From the NCBI RefSeq assembly GCF_016127915.1, contig NZ_CP066059.1, positions 1,446,001 through 1,510,000 on the forward strand: 64,000 nucleotides of DNA, read 5' to 3'. This DNA is from Streptococcus oralis (GTDB lineage Bacteria; Bacillota; Bacilli; Lactobacillales; Streptococcaceae). The notes under the pieces are model-generated. The model did no database searches, was not told where the DNA came from, and was given only the letters and a program-made list of their open reading frames with translations. This document shows positions 31,280-39,184 of the stretch, piece by piece (the stretch's first letter is position 1; each line of letters opens with the position of its first letter). Both the position numbers and the translations under genes were made by a program.

Positions 31280-31382
31280 ATACTCTTCGAAAATCTCTTC
31301 AAACCGCGTCAACGTCGCCTTGCCGTACTCCAGTATAGTCTGCGGCTAGTTTCCTAGTTTGCTCTTTGATTTTCATTGAGTA
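31280..31382 (+). repeat. BOX element (boxA-boxC)
   Basis: Starts ATACTCTTCGAAAATCTC and ends TTGATTTTCATTGAGTA, with the GTCGCCTTGCCGTA core typical of boxA. No boxB copy. BOX repeats are characteristic of S. pneumoniae and close relatives. Confidence 0.9.
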
Positions 31383-31392
31383 CAAATCAAAT

Positions 31393-31531
31393 ACTTTCCA
31401 GAGTTTTCGCTGTAATGAAAACACCTGAAACCGGTTGATTTCAGGTGTTCGGAAACTTTGAGACTAGGTTCAAAGTTTAGGTATGGAACTTCGAAGAAGG
31501 TCGCTACCGTCCGTCATTACTTAAGGAAAGT
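31393..31531. other. Structured intergenic element C
   Basis: Same plan as element A: outer ACTTTCC/GGAAAGT (31393-31399 with 31525-31531), GTAATGA/TCATTAC (31412-31418 with 31514-31520), a side hairpin ACACCTGAAA/TTTCAGGTGT (31421-31448), and AACTTTGA/TCAAAGTT (31454-31461 with 31470-31477). It also shares the loop text GAGACTAGG and the 3' text CGTCCGTCATTACTTAAGG. Stem sequences differ from A but pairing is kept. Confidence 0.62.
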
Positions 31532-31546
31532 CTTAAAAAATCTATA

Positions 31547-31578
31547 AATTAAAAAGAGCCGTCGGGCTCTTTTTAATT
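31547..31578. terminator. Bidirectional terminator
   Basis: AATTAAAAAGAGCC pairs perfectly with GGCTCTTTTTAATT. It overlaps the stop codon region of the minus-strand gene ending at 31573. Confidence 0.85.
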
Positions 31579-31860
31579 ATCCTCAAGCTCCTGTGTTTCT
31601 TTTATTACAGCTAGTCTGGTTTGGAAATCTTTTTCTAAGACTTTGAACTTGTAGGTCAAGTCTTTTTGGTATTCCTTGATAAGGGCTTTTTGTTGGTCGA
31701 TGATTTGCAGGCTGTTTTGGATGATATCCAAATCAGCCTTGATAGCTTCGACGCGGTCAGTTGTATCTAGAACTTCATCCTGAATGGCTTGGCGATTTTT
31801 CACGACAAAATAACTTCCAGCTGCAGCTCCTGCAAATAGCAATAGATTGGATAGTTTCAT
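31573..31860 (-). CDS. Conserved small membrane-anchored coiled-coil protein
   Basis: 95 residues. One N-terminal hydrophobic segment (LSNLLLFAGAAAGSYFVV) followed by a helical, charged coiled coil (about 30-90), resembling YtxH-type or general streptococcal hypotheticals. It lies 9 bp downstream of the HIT gene on the same strand with a GGAGATGCC ribosome site, so the two are co-transcribed. Function unknown. Confidence 0.72.
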   Translation of the reverse strand: MKLSNLLLFAGAAAGSYFVVKNRQAIQDEVLDTTDRVEAIKADLDIIQNSLQIIDQQKALIKEYQKDLTYKFKVLEKDFQTRLAVIKETQELEDN

Positions 31861-31869
31861 GGCATCTCC

Positions 31870-32280
31870 TTAAGCGTTTTTAATGGTTTCGGCGACTTGG
31901 GCAAGTTTGTCAAAGTCGGGTTCGTGGGCGATAAAGTCAATCTTGAGGTCATCTTCTGCACCGTAGCGAGGTACGAGATGCACGTGAGTATGAAAGACTG
32001 TTTGACCAGCAACTTCTTCACAGTTAGCAATGATATTCATGCCAGCAGCCTTGGTAGCCTTCATGACTTTTTGAGCCACTGTTGGCACCTGGGCAAAGAG
32101 TTGACTGGCGCTGGCAGCATCCATTTCTAAAAGATTGCGATAGTGCTCTTTTGGTACAATGAGGGTGTGTCCAGGCGTTACTTGAGAGATATCAAGAAAG
32201 GCAAGAACCTGCTCATCTTCGTATACTTTTGAAGCAGGAATCTCTCCTGCGATAATCTTACAAAAAATGCAATCTGACAT
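31870..32280 (-). CDS. HIT family nucleotide hydrolase
   Basis: 136 residues of the histidine-triad superfamily, likely hydrolysing phosphoramidates such as AMP-lysine or dinucleoside polyphosphates. Motifs: CIFCKIIAGEIPASKVYED at the N terminus (Zn-binding pair), LAFLDISQVTPGHTLIVPK, and the triad HTHVHLVPR. The start at 32280 is chosen because AGAGGTGGA lies just upstream; the GTG nine bases earlier overlaps that site. Divergent from ecsA, with which it is linked in many Firmicutes. Confidence 0.93.
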   Translation of the reverse strand: MSDCIFCKIIAGEIPASKVYEDEQVLAFLDISQVTPGHTLIVPKEHYRNLLEMDAASASQLFAQVPTVAQKVMKATKAAGMNIIANCEEVAGQTVFHTHVHLVPRYGAEDDLKIDFIAHEPDFDKLAQVAETIKNA

Positions 32281-32347
32281 AAAATCCACCTCTACTGTAT
32301 TGAATTTTGATATAATATAGCTACATTATACCAGATTCGGAGAAAAT

Positions 32348-33079
32348 ATGTTAGAAATTAAAAACCTGACAGGTGGCTATGTTCACGTCCCTGTCTTGAA
32401 AGATGTGTCCTTTACAGTTGAAGGTGGGCAGTTGGTCGGTTTGATTGGTCTCAATGGTGCTGGGAAATCAACGACAATCAATGAGATTATTGGACTGTTG
32501 ACACCTTACAGTGGGGAAATTAAGATTAACGGTCTCACCCTGCGAGAAGATGCGACCAGCTATCGCAAGCAGATTGGGTATATCCCAGAAACGCCTAGCT
32601 TGTATGAGGAATTGACCCTCAGGGAGCATATTGAGACGGTTGCCATGGCCTATGGTATTGAGCAAAAAGTGGCTTTTGATCGTGTGGAACCTTTGTTAAA
32701 AATGTTTCGTTTGGATCAAAAATTAGACTGGTTTCCAGTGCATTTCTCAAAAGGGATGAAGCAGAAGGTCATGATTACCTGTGCTTTTGTCGTAGATCCG
32801 AGTCTTTTCATCGTTGATGAGCCTTTTCTTGGCCTCGATCCGCTGGCCATTTCTGACTTGATTCAGCTTCTAGAAGTGGAAAAGCAAAAAGGCAAGTCCA
32901 TTCTCATGAGTACCCACGTGCTAGACTCAGCAGAAAAGATGTGTGATGCCTTTGTCATTCTCCACAAGGGAGAGGTTCGGGCTCAGGGGAACCTCCAGCA
33001 ACTGCGGGGTGCTTTTGCCATGCCTGATGCTAGTTTGAATGATATTTACTTGGCTCTAACCAAAGAGGAGGACCTATGA
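32348..33079 (+). CDS. ecsA: ABC transporter ATP-binding protein EcsA
   Basis: 243 residues with Walker A GLNGAGKST, Q loop GYIPETPSLYEELTLREHI, signature FSKGMKQKV, Walker B LFIVDEPFLGLDP and the switch His in STHV. Pairs with EcsB; in Bacillus the Ecs system affects peptide processing by intramembrane protease RasP, secretion and competence. The substrate is unknown. The stop overlaps the ecsB start (ATGA). Confidence 0.92.
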   Translation: MLEIKNLTGGYVHVPVLKDVSFTVEGGQLVGLIGLNGAGKSTTINEIIGLLTPYSGEIKINGLTLREDATSYRKQIGYIPETPSLYEELTLREHIETVAMAYGIEQKVAFDRVEPLLKMFRLDQKLDWFPVHFSKGMKQKVMITCAFVVDPSLFIVDEPFLGLDPLAISDLIQLLEVEKQKGKSILMSTHVLDSAEKMCDAFVILHKGEVRAQGNLQQLRGAFAMPDASLNDIYLALTKEEDL

Positions 33080-34125
33080 AAGACTTGTTTTTAAGGAGAA
33101 AGCAGGCTTTTCGTAAGGAGTGTGTTGGTTATCTGCGTTATGTTCTCAATGATCACTTTGTCTTGTTCCTGCTAGTTCTCATTGGTTTTCTAGCTTACCA
33201 GTACAGTCAACTCTTGCAACATTTTCCTGAAAATCATTGGCCTATCCTCTTGTTTTTGGGGATTGTATCTGCCTTGCTTTTGGCTTGGGGAGGAATCGCG
33301 ACCTATATGGAAGGACCTGACAAGCTCTTTCTCTTAGTCAGTGAAGAGGAGGTTAAGTCCCACCTCAAAGGACAGACAGTGCGCTCGCTAGTCTTTTGGC
33401 TCTTTGTCCAAACCCTTTTCTTGCTTTTATTTGCGCCCTTGTTTTTAGCCATGGGCTATGGTTTTCCAGTCTTTCTCATCTATGTTGTTTTATTGGGAGC
33501 TGGAAAATATCTCCTCTTTCGCCAAAAAGCCAGTAAATTTTATACTGAGACTGGTCTCAACTGGGACTATGTGATTGCCCAAGAAAGCAAACGCAAGCAA
33601 GTTTTGCTTCGTTTCTTTGCTCTCTTTACTCAGGTCAAGGGCGTTTCAAATAGTGTCAAACGTCGCGCTTATCTAGATTTCATCCTTAAAGTAGTTCAGA
33701 AAGTGCCTGGGAAGATCTGGCAAAATCTCTATCTTCGTTCTTATCTGCGAAATGGAGACCTCTTTGCCCTCAGTCTCCGTCTCTTGCTCCTATCCTTGTT
33801 AGCTTTGATCTTTATCGAGCAGTCTTGGATTGCGACGGCAGTGGTTGTCCTGTTTAATTACCTTATGCTCTTCCAGTTGTTGGCTCTCTATCGTGCTTTT
33901 GACTACCAGTATTTGACCCAGCTCTTTCCACTAGAAAAAGGGGAGAAAGAGAAGGGACTACAGGAAGTTATCCGAGGATTGACAGGTTTTGTTTTATTGG
34001 TTCAGCTGATAGTTGGTTTGATTACCCTCCAAGAAAAACTAGCTCTTCTAGCCCTGCTTGGAGCTGGACTGGTCCTGCAAATCTTGTATCTCCCTTATCA
34101 GGTGAAACGTCAGATGCAGGACTAA
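33076..34125 (+). CDS. ecsB: ABC transporter membrane protein EcsB
   Basis: 349 residues with several pairs of hydrophobic segments separated by basic loops (for example FVLFLLVLIGFLAYQYSQLL, ILLFLGIVSALLLAWGGIATYMEG, LRLLLLSLLALIFIEQSWI). The length and segment layout fit EcsB. Coupled to ecsA by a 4-bp overlap. A BOX element begins in the stop codon, so no independent 3' flank remains. Confidence 0.88.
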   Translation: MKDLFLRRKQAFRKECVGYLRYVLNDHFVLFLLVLIGFLAYQYSQLLQHFPENHWPILLFLGIVSALLLAWGGIATYMEGPDKLFLLVSEEEVKSHLKGQTVRSLVFWLFVQTLFLLLFAPLFLAMGYGFPVFLIYVVLLGAGKYLLFRQKASKFYTETGLNWDYVIAQESKRKQVLLRFFALFTQVKGVSNSVKRRAYLDFILKVVQKVPGKIWQNLYLRSYLRNGDLFALSLRLLLLSLLALIFIEQSWIATAVVVLFNYLMLFQLLALYRAFDYQYLTQLFPLEKGEKEKGLQEVIRGLTGFVLLVQLIVGLITLQEKLALLALLGAGLVLQILYLPYQVKRQMQD

Positions 34126-34214
34126 TACTCTTCGAAAATCTCTTCAAACTACGTCAGCTTTATCTGCAACTTGCGGCTAGCTTCCTAGTTTGCTCTTTGA
34201 TTTTCATTGAGTAT
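34125..34214 (+). repeat. BOX element (boxA-boxC)
   Basis: A shortened copy starting in the ecsB stop codon (TAATACTCTTCG) and ending TTTCATTGAGTAT. No boxB. Confidence 0.88.
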
Positions 34215-34236
34215 AACATTGCTTATATGATACTAA

Positions 34237-34268
34237 AAAAGAAGTTGAGTTCTGTCTCAGCTTCTTTT
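34237..34268. terminator. Bidirectional terminator between ecsB and blpT
   Basis: AAAAGAAGTTGAG with CTCAGCTTCTTTT (one G-U), six-base loop; serves convergent transcripts. Confidence 0.85.
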
Positions 34269-34273
34269 ATTTT

Positions 34274-34603
34274 CTACAAGATAATGGTTGGTCCGTAGAG
34301 ACTCAACTTAGTCTTGACTTGGTCAAAGTGGAAACGGTCATAGGCCCGCCAAGCGGCGCGAGTAGGAGCATCTGGATTGAGAGCACTGAGGCCCATGAGG
34401 AGACTGGAAGTTTGGTAAAATTTTTCCAGCTCAATCAAGAATCGATTATCCATTGTCTCAGCTTTAGAGAGAAAGCGGAGGATATTGTTCAGTTGCTCCT
34501 GAAAGCGAACGTCATCAGCTGTTGCCTGTTTGCATGCTTGATAGGCTTTGTTTAACTCAGTAATCAAAATCTGAGCTCTTTTGATAGGTTCTGTATCTGT
34601 CAT
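34274..34603 (-). CDS. blpT: BlpT, bacteriocin-locus immunity-like protein
   Basis: 109 residues, soluble and helical with no signal peptide; the pattern KRAQILITELNKAYQACKQATADD suggests a small helical bundle as in bacteriocin immunity proteins. It lies at the same position as pneumococcal blpT, upstream of and divergent from blpS. Its promoter carries a BlpR site with the standard geometry, so it is induced with the bacteriocins. The exact role is not established. Confidence 0.8.
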   Translation of the reverse strand: MTDTEPIKRAQILITELNKAYQACKQATADDVRFQEQLNNILRFLSKAETMDNRFLIELEKFYQTSSLLMGLSALNPDAPTRAAWRAYDRFHFDQVKTKLSLYGPTIIL

Positions 34604-34659
34604 GAGAATTCCTCCTTTAATCTGGGTGCTAGTCTTGTTTCTAGCAACTGTTTTTTTGA

Positions 34660-34730
34660 TACTGCCAGTCTATCACTTTTATCTCCTTTTTCAGCTTTAA
34701 ATCTTTAATTGTCATTGAAATTTCCTGAAT
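34660..34730 (-). promoter_or_regulatory. BlpR-dependent promoter of blpT
   Basis: Read on the minus strand: ATTCAGGA and ATTAAAGA half-sites are 21 bp apart, with the -10 box TAGACT 37 bp after the second half-site. This is the same spacing as the other blp promoters. Confidence 0.75.
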
Positions 34731-34798
34731 GGTAATAGCGGGATTTTATGATAAAATAGTTGTAAGGTTATTATAGTTATTTTGTAAAACCTTCGACA

Positions 34799-34863
34799 CT
34801 TTAGGAATTTTTAAGAACCGTTTAGGATTTGGTGAAAAATAGTTTCTAGACTTATGGTATCCT
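34799..34863 (+). promoter_or_regulatory. Degenerate BlpR site upstream of blpSRH
   Basis: TTTAGGA at 34800 and 34821 (21 bp apart) followed by TTTGGTGAAAAA, which aligns with the TTTGGATGAAAAA behind the bacteriocin sites. TATCCT lies at the expected -10 position. Suggests weak autoregulation of blpSRH. Confidence 0.5.
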
Positions 34864-34883
34864 CTCTTCAGGAGGTTTTATCC

Positions 34884-35222
34884 ATGAACTATATCATCAT
34901 CCAAAAAGAGAAAGAAATTTTCAAATTAAACATAAAGGATATCTACTATATCCAAACGCATCCAAGTAAAGCCCATACCGTGCAGATTGTTACAGAAAAC
35001 GCTAGCTTTGATCTGTTTCAAAATTTAAGCAATCTTGAGAAACAATATGGGGAAACCTTGACGAGATGTCATCGAAATTGTCTGGTCAACCTTGAACGAC
35101 TAAAATCCATGGATATCCAAAGAAAGACTCTTTTTCTTGGAGAAGAAGGTCGATATGCTGTTCAGTATGCCAGACGTCGCTATAGAGACATTCGCCAAAA
35201 ATGGTTGAAACAAGGAGAGTAA
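34884..35222 (+). CDS. blpS: BlpS, LytTR DNA-binding protein
   Basis: 112 residues, essentially a lone LytTR domain without a receiver (ILIKDIYYIQTHPSKAHTVQIVTENASFDLFQNLSNLEKQYGE-like text, then RCHRNCLVNLERL and a basic tail). It probably modulates BlpR promoters. The start at 34884 follows AGGAGG; the upstream ATG at 34854 lacks a ribosome site. First of blpS-R-H, 4 bp from blpR. Confidence 0.9.
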   Translation: MNYIIIQKEKEIFKLNIKDIYYIQTHPSKAHTVQIVTENASFDLFQNLSNLEKQYGETLTRCHRNCLVNLERLKSMDIQRKTLFLGEEGRYAVQYARRRYRDIRQKWLKQGE

Positions 35223-35226
35223 GAAG

Positions 35227-35964
35227 ATGAGAATATTTGTTTTAGAAGATGACTTTTCCCAACAAGTTAGAATTGAAACGACGATTGAAAAACTTTTGAA
35301 AAAACAGAGTATCATTCCTAGTTCTTTTGAAGTCTTTGGGAAACCAGACCAACTGCTGGCAGAGGTGGATGAGAAGGGGGTGCATCAGCTTTTCTTTTTG
35401 GATATTGAGATTCGAAACGAAGAGATGAAGGGGCTAGAAGTGGCTAGAAAGATTCGGGATCGGGATCCTTATGCTCTAATCGTCTTTGTGACAACTCACT
35501 CGGAGTTTATGCCCCTGTCCTTTCGCTACCAAGTGTCAGCTTTGGACTACATTGATAAGGCCTTGTCGACAGAGGAGTTTGAATCTCGGATCGAGACAGC
35601 CCTCCTCTATGCCAATAGTCAAGATAGTAAAAGTCTGGCGGAAGATTGCTTTTACTTTAAATCAAAATTTGCTCAATTCCAGTATCCCTTTAAAGAGGTT
35701 TACTATCTCGAAACGTCGCCTAGAGCCCATCGTGTTATTCTCTATACCAAGACGGATAGGTTGGAATTTACAGCGAGTTTAGAGGAGGTTCTCAAGCAGG
35801 AACCCCGTCTCTTGCAGTGCCACCGCTCTTTTCTCATCAATCCTGCCAATGTGGTTCAATTGGATAAGAAAGAAAAACTCCTTTTCTTTCCCAATGGTGG
35901 AAGCTGTCTAATCGCGCGTTATAAGGTCAGGGAAGTGTCTGAGGCTATCAATAACTTACACTGA
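35227..35964 (+). CDS. blpR: BlpR, LytTR response regulator
   Basis: 245 residues of the AlgR/AgrA/LytR type. Receiver domain with acidic pocket (FVLEDD), phospho-acceptor D59 in LFFLDIEI, and the K in YIDKALS. The C-terminal LytTR domain (about 140-245) carries YYLETSPRAHRVILYTK and LLQCHRSFLINPANV. Activated by BlpH upon pheromone binding; binds the paired half-sites seen at the blp promoters. Confidence 0.95.
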   Translation: MRIFVLEDDFSQQVRIETTIEKLLKKQSIIPSSFEVFGKPDQLLAEVDEKGVHQLFFLDIEIRNEEMKGLEVARKIRDRDPYALIVFVTTHSEFMPLSFRYQVSALDYIDKALSTEEFESRIETALLYANSQDSKSLAEDCFYFKSKFAQFQYPFKEVYYLETSPRAHRVILYTKTDRLEFTASLEEVLKQEPRLLQCHRSFLINPANVVQLDKKEKLLFFPNGGSCLIARYKVREVSEAINNLH

Positions 35965-35977
35965 GTGAGGTGATGGA

Positions 35978-37318
35978 ATGGAATTAGTTTGGAAGATAGT
36001 ATATGCGTTTTTGATATCTGGATTGGAATTGTTTATATTTTTTAAGGTGGATGGAATTGTTCTGACTCTGGAGAGAGTTTTTAAGGCCTTTCTTTTTAAG
36101 ATACTTTTGGCAGTTGTTTTTGTAACGATTAGCTATATAGTAGGAAATGCTTACCTATCTTATTTTGTGGAACCCTTGTACGGCATAGGTTTATCTTTCT
36201 TGTTTTTAAGAGGGTTTTCTAAAAAACTCCTTCTATTTTATGGTCTCTTTCCAATGATATTGGTAAATCTCTTTTATAGAGGAATCTCCTATTTTGTGCT
36301 TCCATTTTTGGGGCAAGGGCAAGTGTACGATGACCTCTCTTTTATTTGGTTATTTATAAAAATTTTCATTTGCTTTATTTCTCTAGCCTTTTTGAAATGG
36401 TTAGACTATGATTTTACTAGCTTGAGAAGGGAGATTCTAGACAAAGATTTTCAAAAGTCTCTGACTAAGATTAACTGGATAATGGGAGCCTACTATCTAG
36501 TGATGCAAAGTTTGTCTTATTTAGAATATGTACAAGATATTCAATCAACGACTATTCGCCATCTGATTCTGGTGTTTTACTTGCTCTTTTTTATGGGGAT
36601 TATCAAGAAATTGGATACCTACTTGAAGGAAAAACTTCAGGAGAAACTGAACCAAGAGCAGGTTTTGCGCTATAGAGAAATGGAGCGGTATAGTCGGCAT
36701 ATAGAGGAACTTTACAAGGAAGTACGGAGCTTTCGTCATGATTATGCCAACCTCTTGACTAGCCTACGCCTAGGTATTGAAGAGGAGGATATGGAGCAGA
36801 TAAAAGAGGTCTACAACTCCGTTTTAAAGGACTCCGTCCAGAAATTTCAGGACAATAAATATGACCTTGGACGGTTGGTGAATATTCGTGATCGTGCCCT
36901 CAAAAGTCTCCTTGCAGGAAAATTTATAAAAGCCAGAGAAAAGGATATTGTCTTTAATGTCGAAGTTCCTGAGGAGATTCAAGTTGAGGGGATGAGTCTG
37001 CTTGATTTTTTAACTATCGTATCTATCCTTTGTGACAATGCTATTGAAGCCAGTGCAGAGGCTAGTCAACCTCATGTTTCAATCGCCTTTTTAAAAAATG
37101 GAGAACAGGAGATCTTTATCATTGAAAACTCCATCAAAGAAGAGGGCATAGATGTTTCTGAAATCTTCTCTTTTGGAGTTAGTTCTAAAGGGGAGGAACG
37201 AGGTGTTGGTCTCTATACCGTCAGGAAGATTGTTGAAAGTTATCCCAATGCTAGTCTCAATACAACCTGTCAAAATCAAGTCTTTCGTCAGGTTTTGACA
37301 ATGTTATCAATTGAATGA
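35978..37318 (+). CDS. blpH: BlpH, pheromone-sensing histidine kinase
   Basis: 446 residues, HPK10 subfamily. About six or seven N-terminal membrane segments (1-215) form the peptide sensor. A coiled coil then leads to phospho-acceptor H254 in SFRHDYANLL. The ATPase domain has the N box DNAIEASAEA and a G-box GVSSKGEERGVGLYTVRKI. Receives the BlpC peptide exported by BlpAB; the sensor region should be matched to the unusual BlpC here. Last gene of blpSRH. Confidence 0.95.
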   Translation: MELVWKIVYAFLISGLELFIFFKVDGIVLTLERVFKAFLFKILLAVVFVTISYIVGNAYLSYFVEPLYGIGLSFLFLRGFSKKLLLFYGLFPMILVNLFYRGISYFVLPFLGQGQVYDDLSFIWLFIKIFICFISLAFLKWLDYDFTSLRREILDKDFQKSLTKINWIMGAYYLVMQSLSYLEYVQDIQSTTIRHLILVFYLLFFMGIIKKLDTYLKEKLQEKLNQEQVLRYREMERYSRHIEELYKEVRSFRHDYANLLTSLRLGIEEEDMEQIKEVYNSVLKDSVQKFQDNKYDLGRLVNIRDRALKSLLAGKFIKAREKDIVFNVEVPEEIQVEGMSLLDFLTIVSILCDNAIEASAEASQPHVSIAFLKNGEQEIFIIENSIKEEGIDVSEIFSFGVSSKGEERGVGLYTVRKIVESYPNASLNTTCQNQVFRQVLTMLSIE

Positions 37319-37468
37319 CAGCAAGTAATAGAATGATTAAATAATGGAATAAATATAACAGAATTCTATAATATAAATGTTTTGGAAAGATTAATTATGG
37401 ATTTTTATAATTTTTAAGTTTTTTTACCATTTGTTAAGTCAATAAGGGATTTAAGAAGAAACGAGACT

Positions 37469-37505
37469 AGACAGTAGCTATCCTGAGGTTACTGTCTTAT
37501 TCTTT
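37469..37505 (+). terminator. Putative terminator after blpH
   Basis: AGACAGTA pairs with TACTGTCT, 13-nt loop, followed by TATTCTTTT. The T tract is interrupted, so it may be weak. Confidence 0.55.
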
Positions 37506-37597
37506 TACAACAAAATAGGCTTCATAATATCTATAGGAGATTTACCCACTACAAATATTATAAAGCCAAGCTTTTTATCCAAAAGCACTTTGTATGA

Positions 37598-37756
37598 TTA
37601 CATTTGTTGATAATTTCTAGACCTATTGGCTTGGTTTGATGAGTTAGATGTTAATATGCTTAATATTGAATCTAACCACCATCCTCCACCTGTAATTTGA
37701 TTGAGTTCAGTAGTTGTTAATTCTTGAAATGAAGTTAGGTTTTGTTTCTTATCCAT
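37598..37756 (-). CDS. blpC: BlpC pheromone precursor
   Basis: A 52-codon gene with ribosome site AGGAG. The 24-residue leader starts MDKKQNLTSFQELTTTEL and ends ITGG, identical in style to pneumococcal BlpC. The predicted mature peptide has 28 residues, begins GWWLDSILSILTS and ends NYQQM. Cleavage after GG by BlpA would release the inducer of BlpH. The mature part lacks the PIQL end seen in the pneumococcal types I recall, pointing to a different pherotype. Last gene of blpABC. Confidence 0.9.
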   Translation of the reverse strand: MDKKQNLTSFQELTTTELNQITGGGWWLDSILSILTSNSSNQANRSRNYQQM

Positions 37757-37812
37757 GTTATGATTCTCCTGTTTTATAAGATAATAAATAGTTATAGAGT
37801 GTTATCTGAAAA

Positions 37813-39174
37813 TTAATTAGAATGTGTTAAAATTTTATCTTTGAAATAATCAAAATATGTTTTCTTTGCAGTTACACTAGTGACGCGACCTTGTAGACCA
37901 TATTGGATGAGTTTACTGTCCTCACCAGATAGTTTTGCAAGAGCGGTTAATTTAAAGAGATTTCCTTGCTCTGTTCTGGTGGGAGTTTGATCAATGCTCT
38001 GAAGTTGGCCGATGATGGTAATACCGTGATTTCCAATCTTCTCAAGTTTTAATCTTACAGTTTGTCCTTTATCTAGTAAGGGGAGATAGTCAGATGATAC
38101 GTAGTAAGTGATTAGTACTTCTCTTGTATCTGTTATAATAGGGAATATTTGAGCAATTTCTGTACCAGTTGGAATTCTATTTTTACCTTCAAATTCGCTG
38201 TTCAGATGAACGATACCTTTACTTGGAGCGGTTAAGGTATTGTTTTCCAAGCGCTGTGTCGCTTGATCTAGTTGTACTTTTAATTCTGTTAGTTGATTTT
38301 CCACAGCTAGTTGTTGCTGAGAAGTTGTTTGTAAAAACTGAGTACGAAGTACTTCAATTTTGGTTTCTAAACTATTATCATAAGTTGCTACACTTCCGAT
38401 ACCAGCTTGCTGAATTTTGAGACTTGCGATAGATGATTCAAGGCCTGTAACACTTTGATTGATTTGAGATAAAAATTGCTCTTCTATAGCTCCTTGTGTT
38501 TGTCCTTGTGATGCTACCAGATAACTATTCAAGGTTGACTGGTGTGGATTGCCAGTCGGTAAGCGTGCTCTTTTGTTTATGATAGCATCTCTCAGCTCTT
38601 GATATTCTCCAATTTGTTGTTGAATTTTTGTAATTTCTTGTTCGATAGCTGATGAACTGCTATTAGCAAGATTGGCTTGATTTGAAACTTCAGTGTTAGT
38701 CTTTGAGATACCCAGCTCAATATCATGAGCTTGTTTAGTAAAATTCATAAAGGTATTATAGTAGCCAAACTCATCCTCACCAGAAAAAAGATCGGTATTT
38801 TTTTCTAAGCTTTGTTTCAAAATTCCAAGTCCTTCTTTTTGCTTCTCAAGTCTTTGTAACTGAGTTTCTAAGGCAGTTTTCTGACTTTCTTCCATTGTTT
38901 CAGAGTATTTGATGAGTAAGTCACCTTTTTCAACTACTTGATTTGCCACTAAATGATTAGCTAAGATAGGATTATCACTGGTTGACTGAATGGATGCAAT
39001 GACACTTGTAGGAGTGACTTCTCCTTGCGATGTAACAGTAATCTCTTTTGTAGCAACAAGGGAGAAAATCACGATGAAAGTAAACAGTAATGAAAGTGGT
39101 ATGATCAATACTGTCGCATAATTATGGTAACGTCTCTGATAAAACTCGACGCTTCTAAAAAGATTAGGATTCAT
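37813..39174 (-). CDS. blpB: BlpB, bacteriocin/pheromone export accessory protein
   Basis: 453 residues of the ComB/MesE membrane-fusion family. One N-terminal membrane segment (about 22-44), a long periplasm-facing coiled coil (about 100-310), and a C-terminal HlyD-type beta part (NTLTAPSKGIVHLNSEFEGKNRIPTGTEIAQIFP, GQTVRLKLEKIG). Works with BlpA to move GG-leader peptides out of the cell. It appears intact and lies 10 bp after blpA. Confidence 0.94.
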   Translation of the reverse strand: MNPNLFRSVEFYQRRYHNYATVLIIPLSLLFTFIVIFSLVATKEITVTSQGEVTPTSVIASIQSTSDNPILANHLVANQVVEKGDLLIKYSETMEESQKTALETQLQRLEKQKEGLGILKQSLEKNTDLFSGEDEFGYYNTFMNFTKQAHDIELGISKTNTEVSNQANLANSSSSAIEQEITKIQQQIGEYQELRDAIINKRARLPTGNPHQSTLNSYLVASQGQTQGAIEEQFLSQINQSVTGLESSIASLKIQQAGIGSVATYDNSLETKIEVLRTQFLQTTSQQQLAVENQLTELKVQLDQATQRLENNTLTAPSKGIVHLNSEFEGKNRIPTGTEIAQIFPIITDTREVLITYYVSSDYLPLLDKGQTVRLKLEKIGNHGITIIGQLQSIDQTPTRTEQGNLFKLTALAKLSGEDSKLIQYGLQGRVTSVTAKKTYFDYFKDKILTHSN

Positions 39175-39184
39175 AACATTCTCC

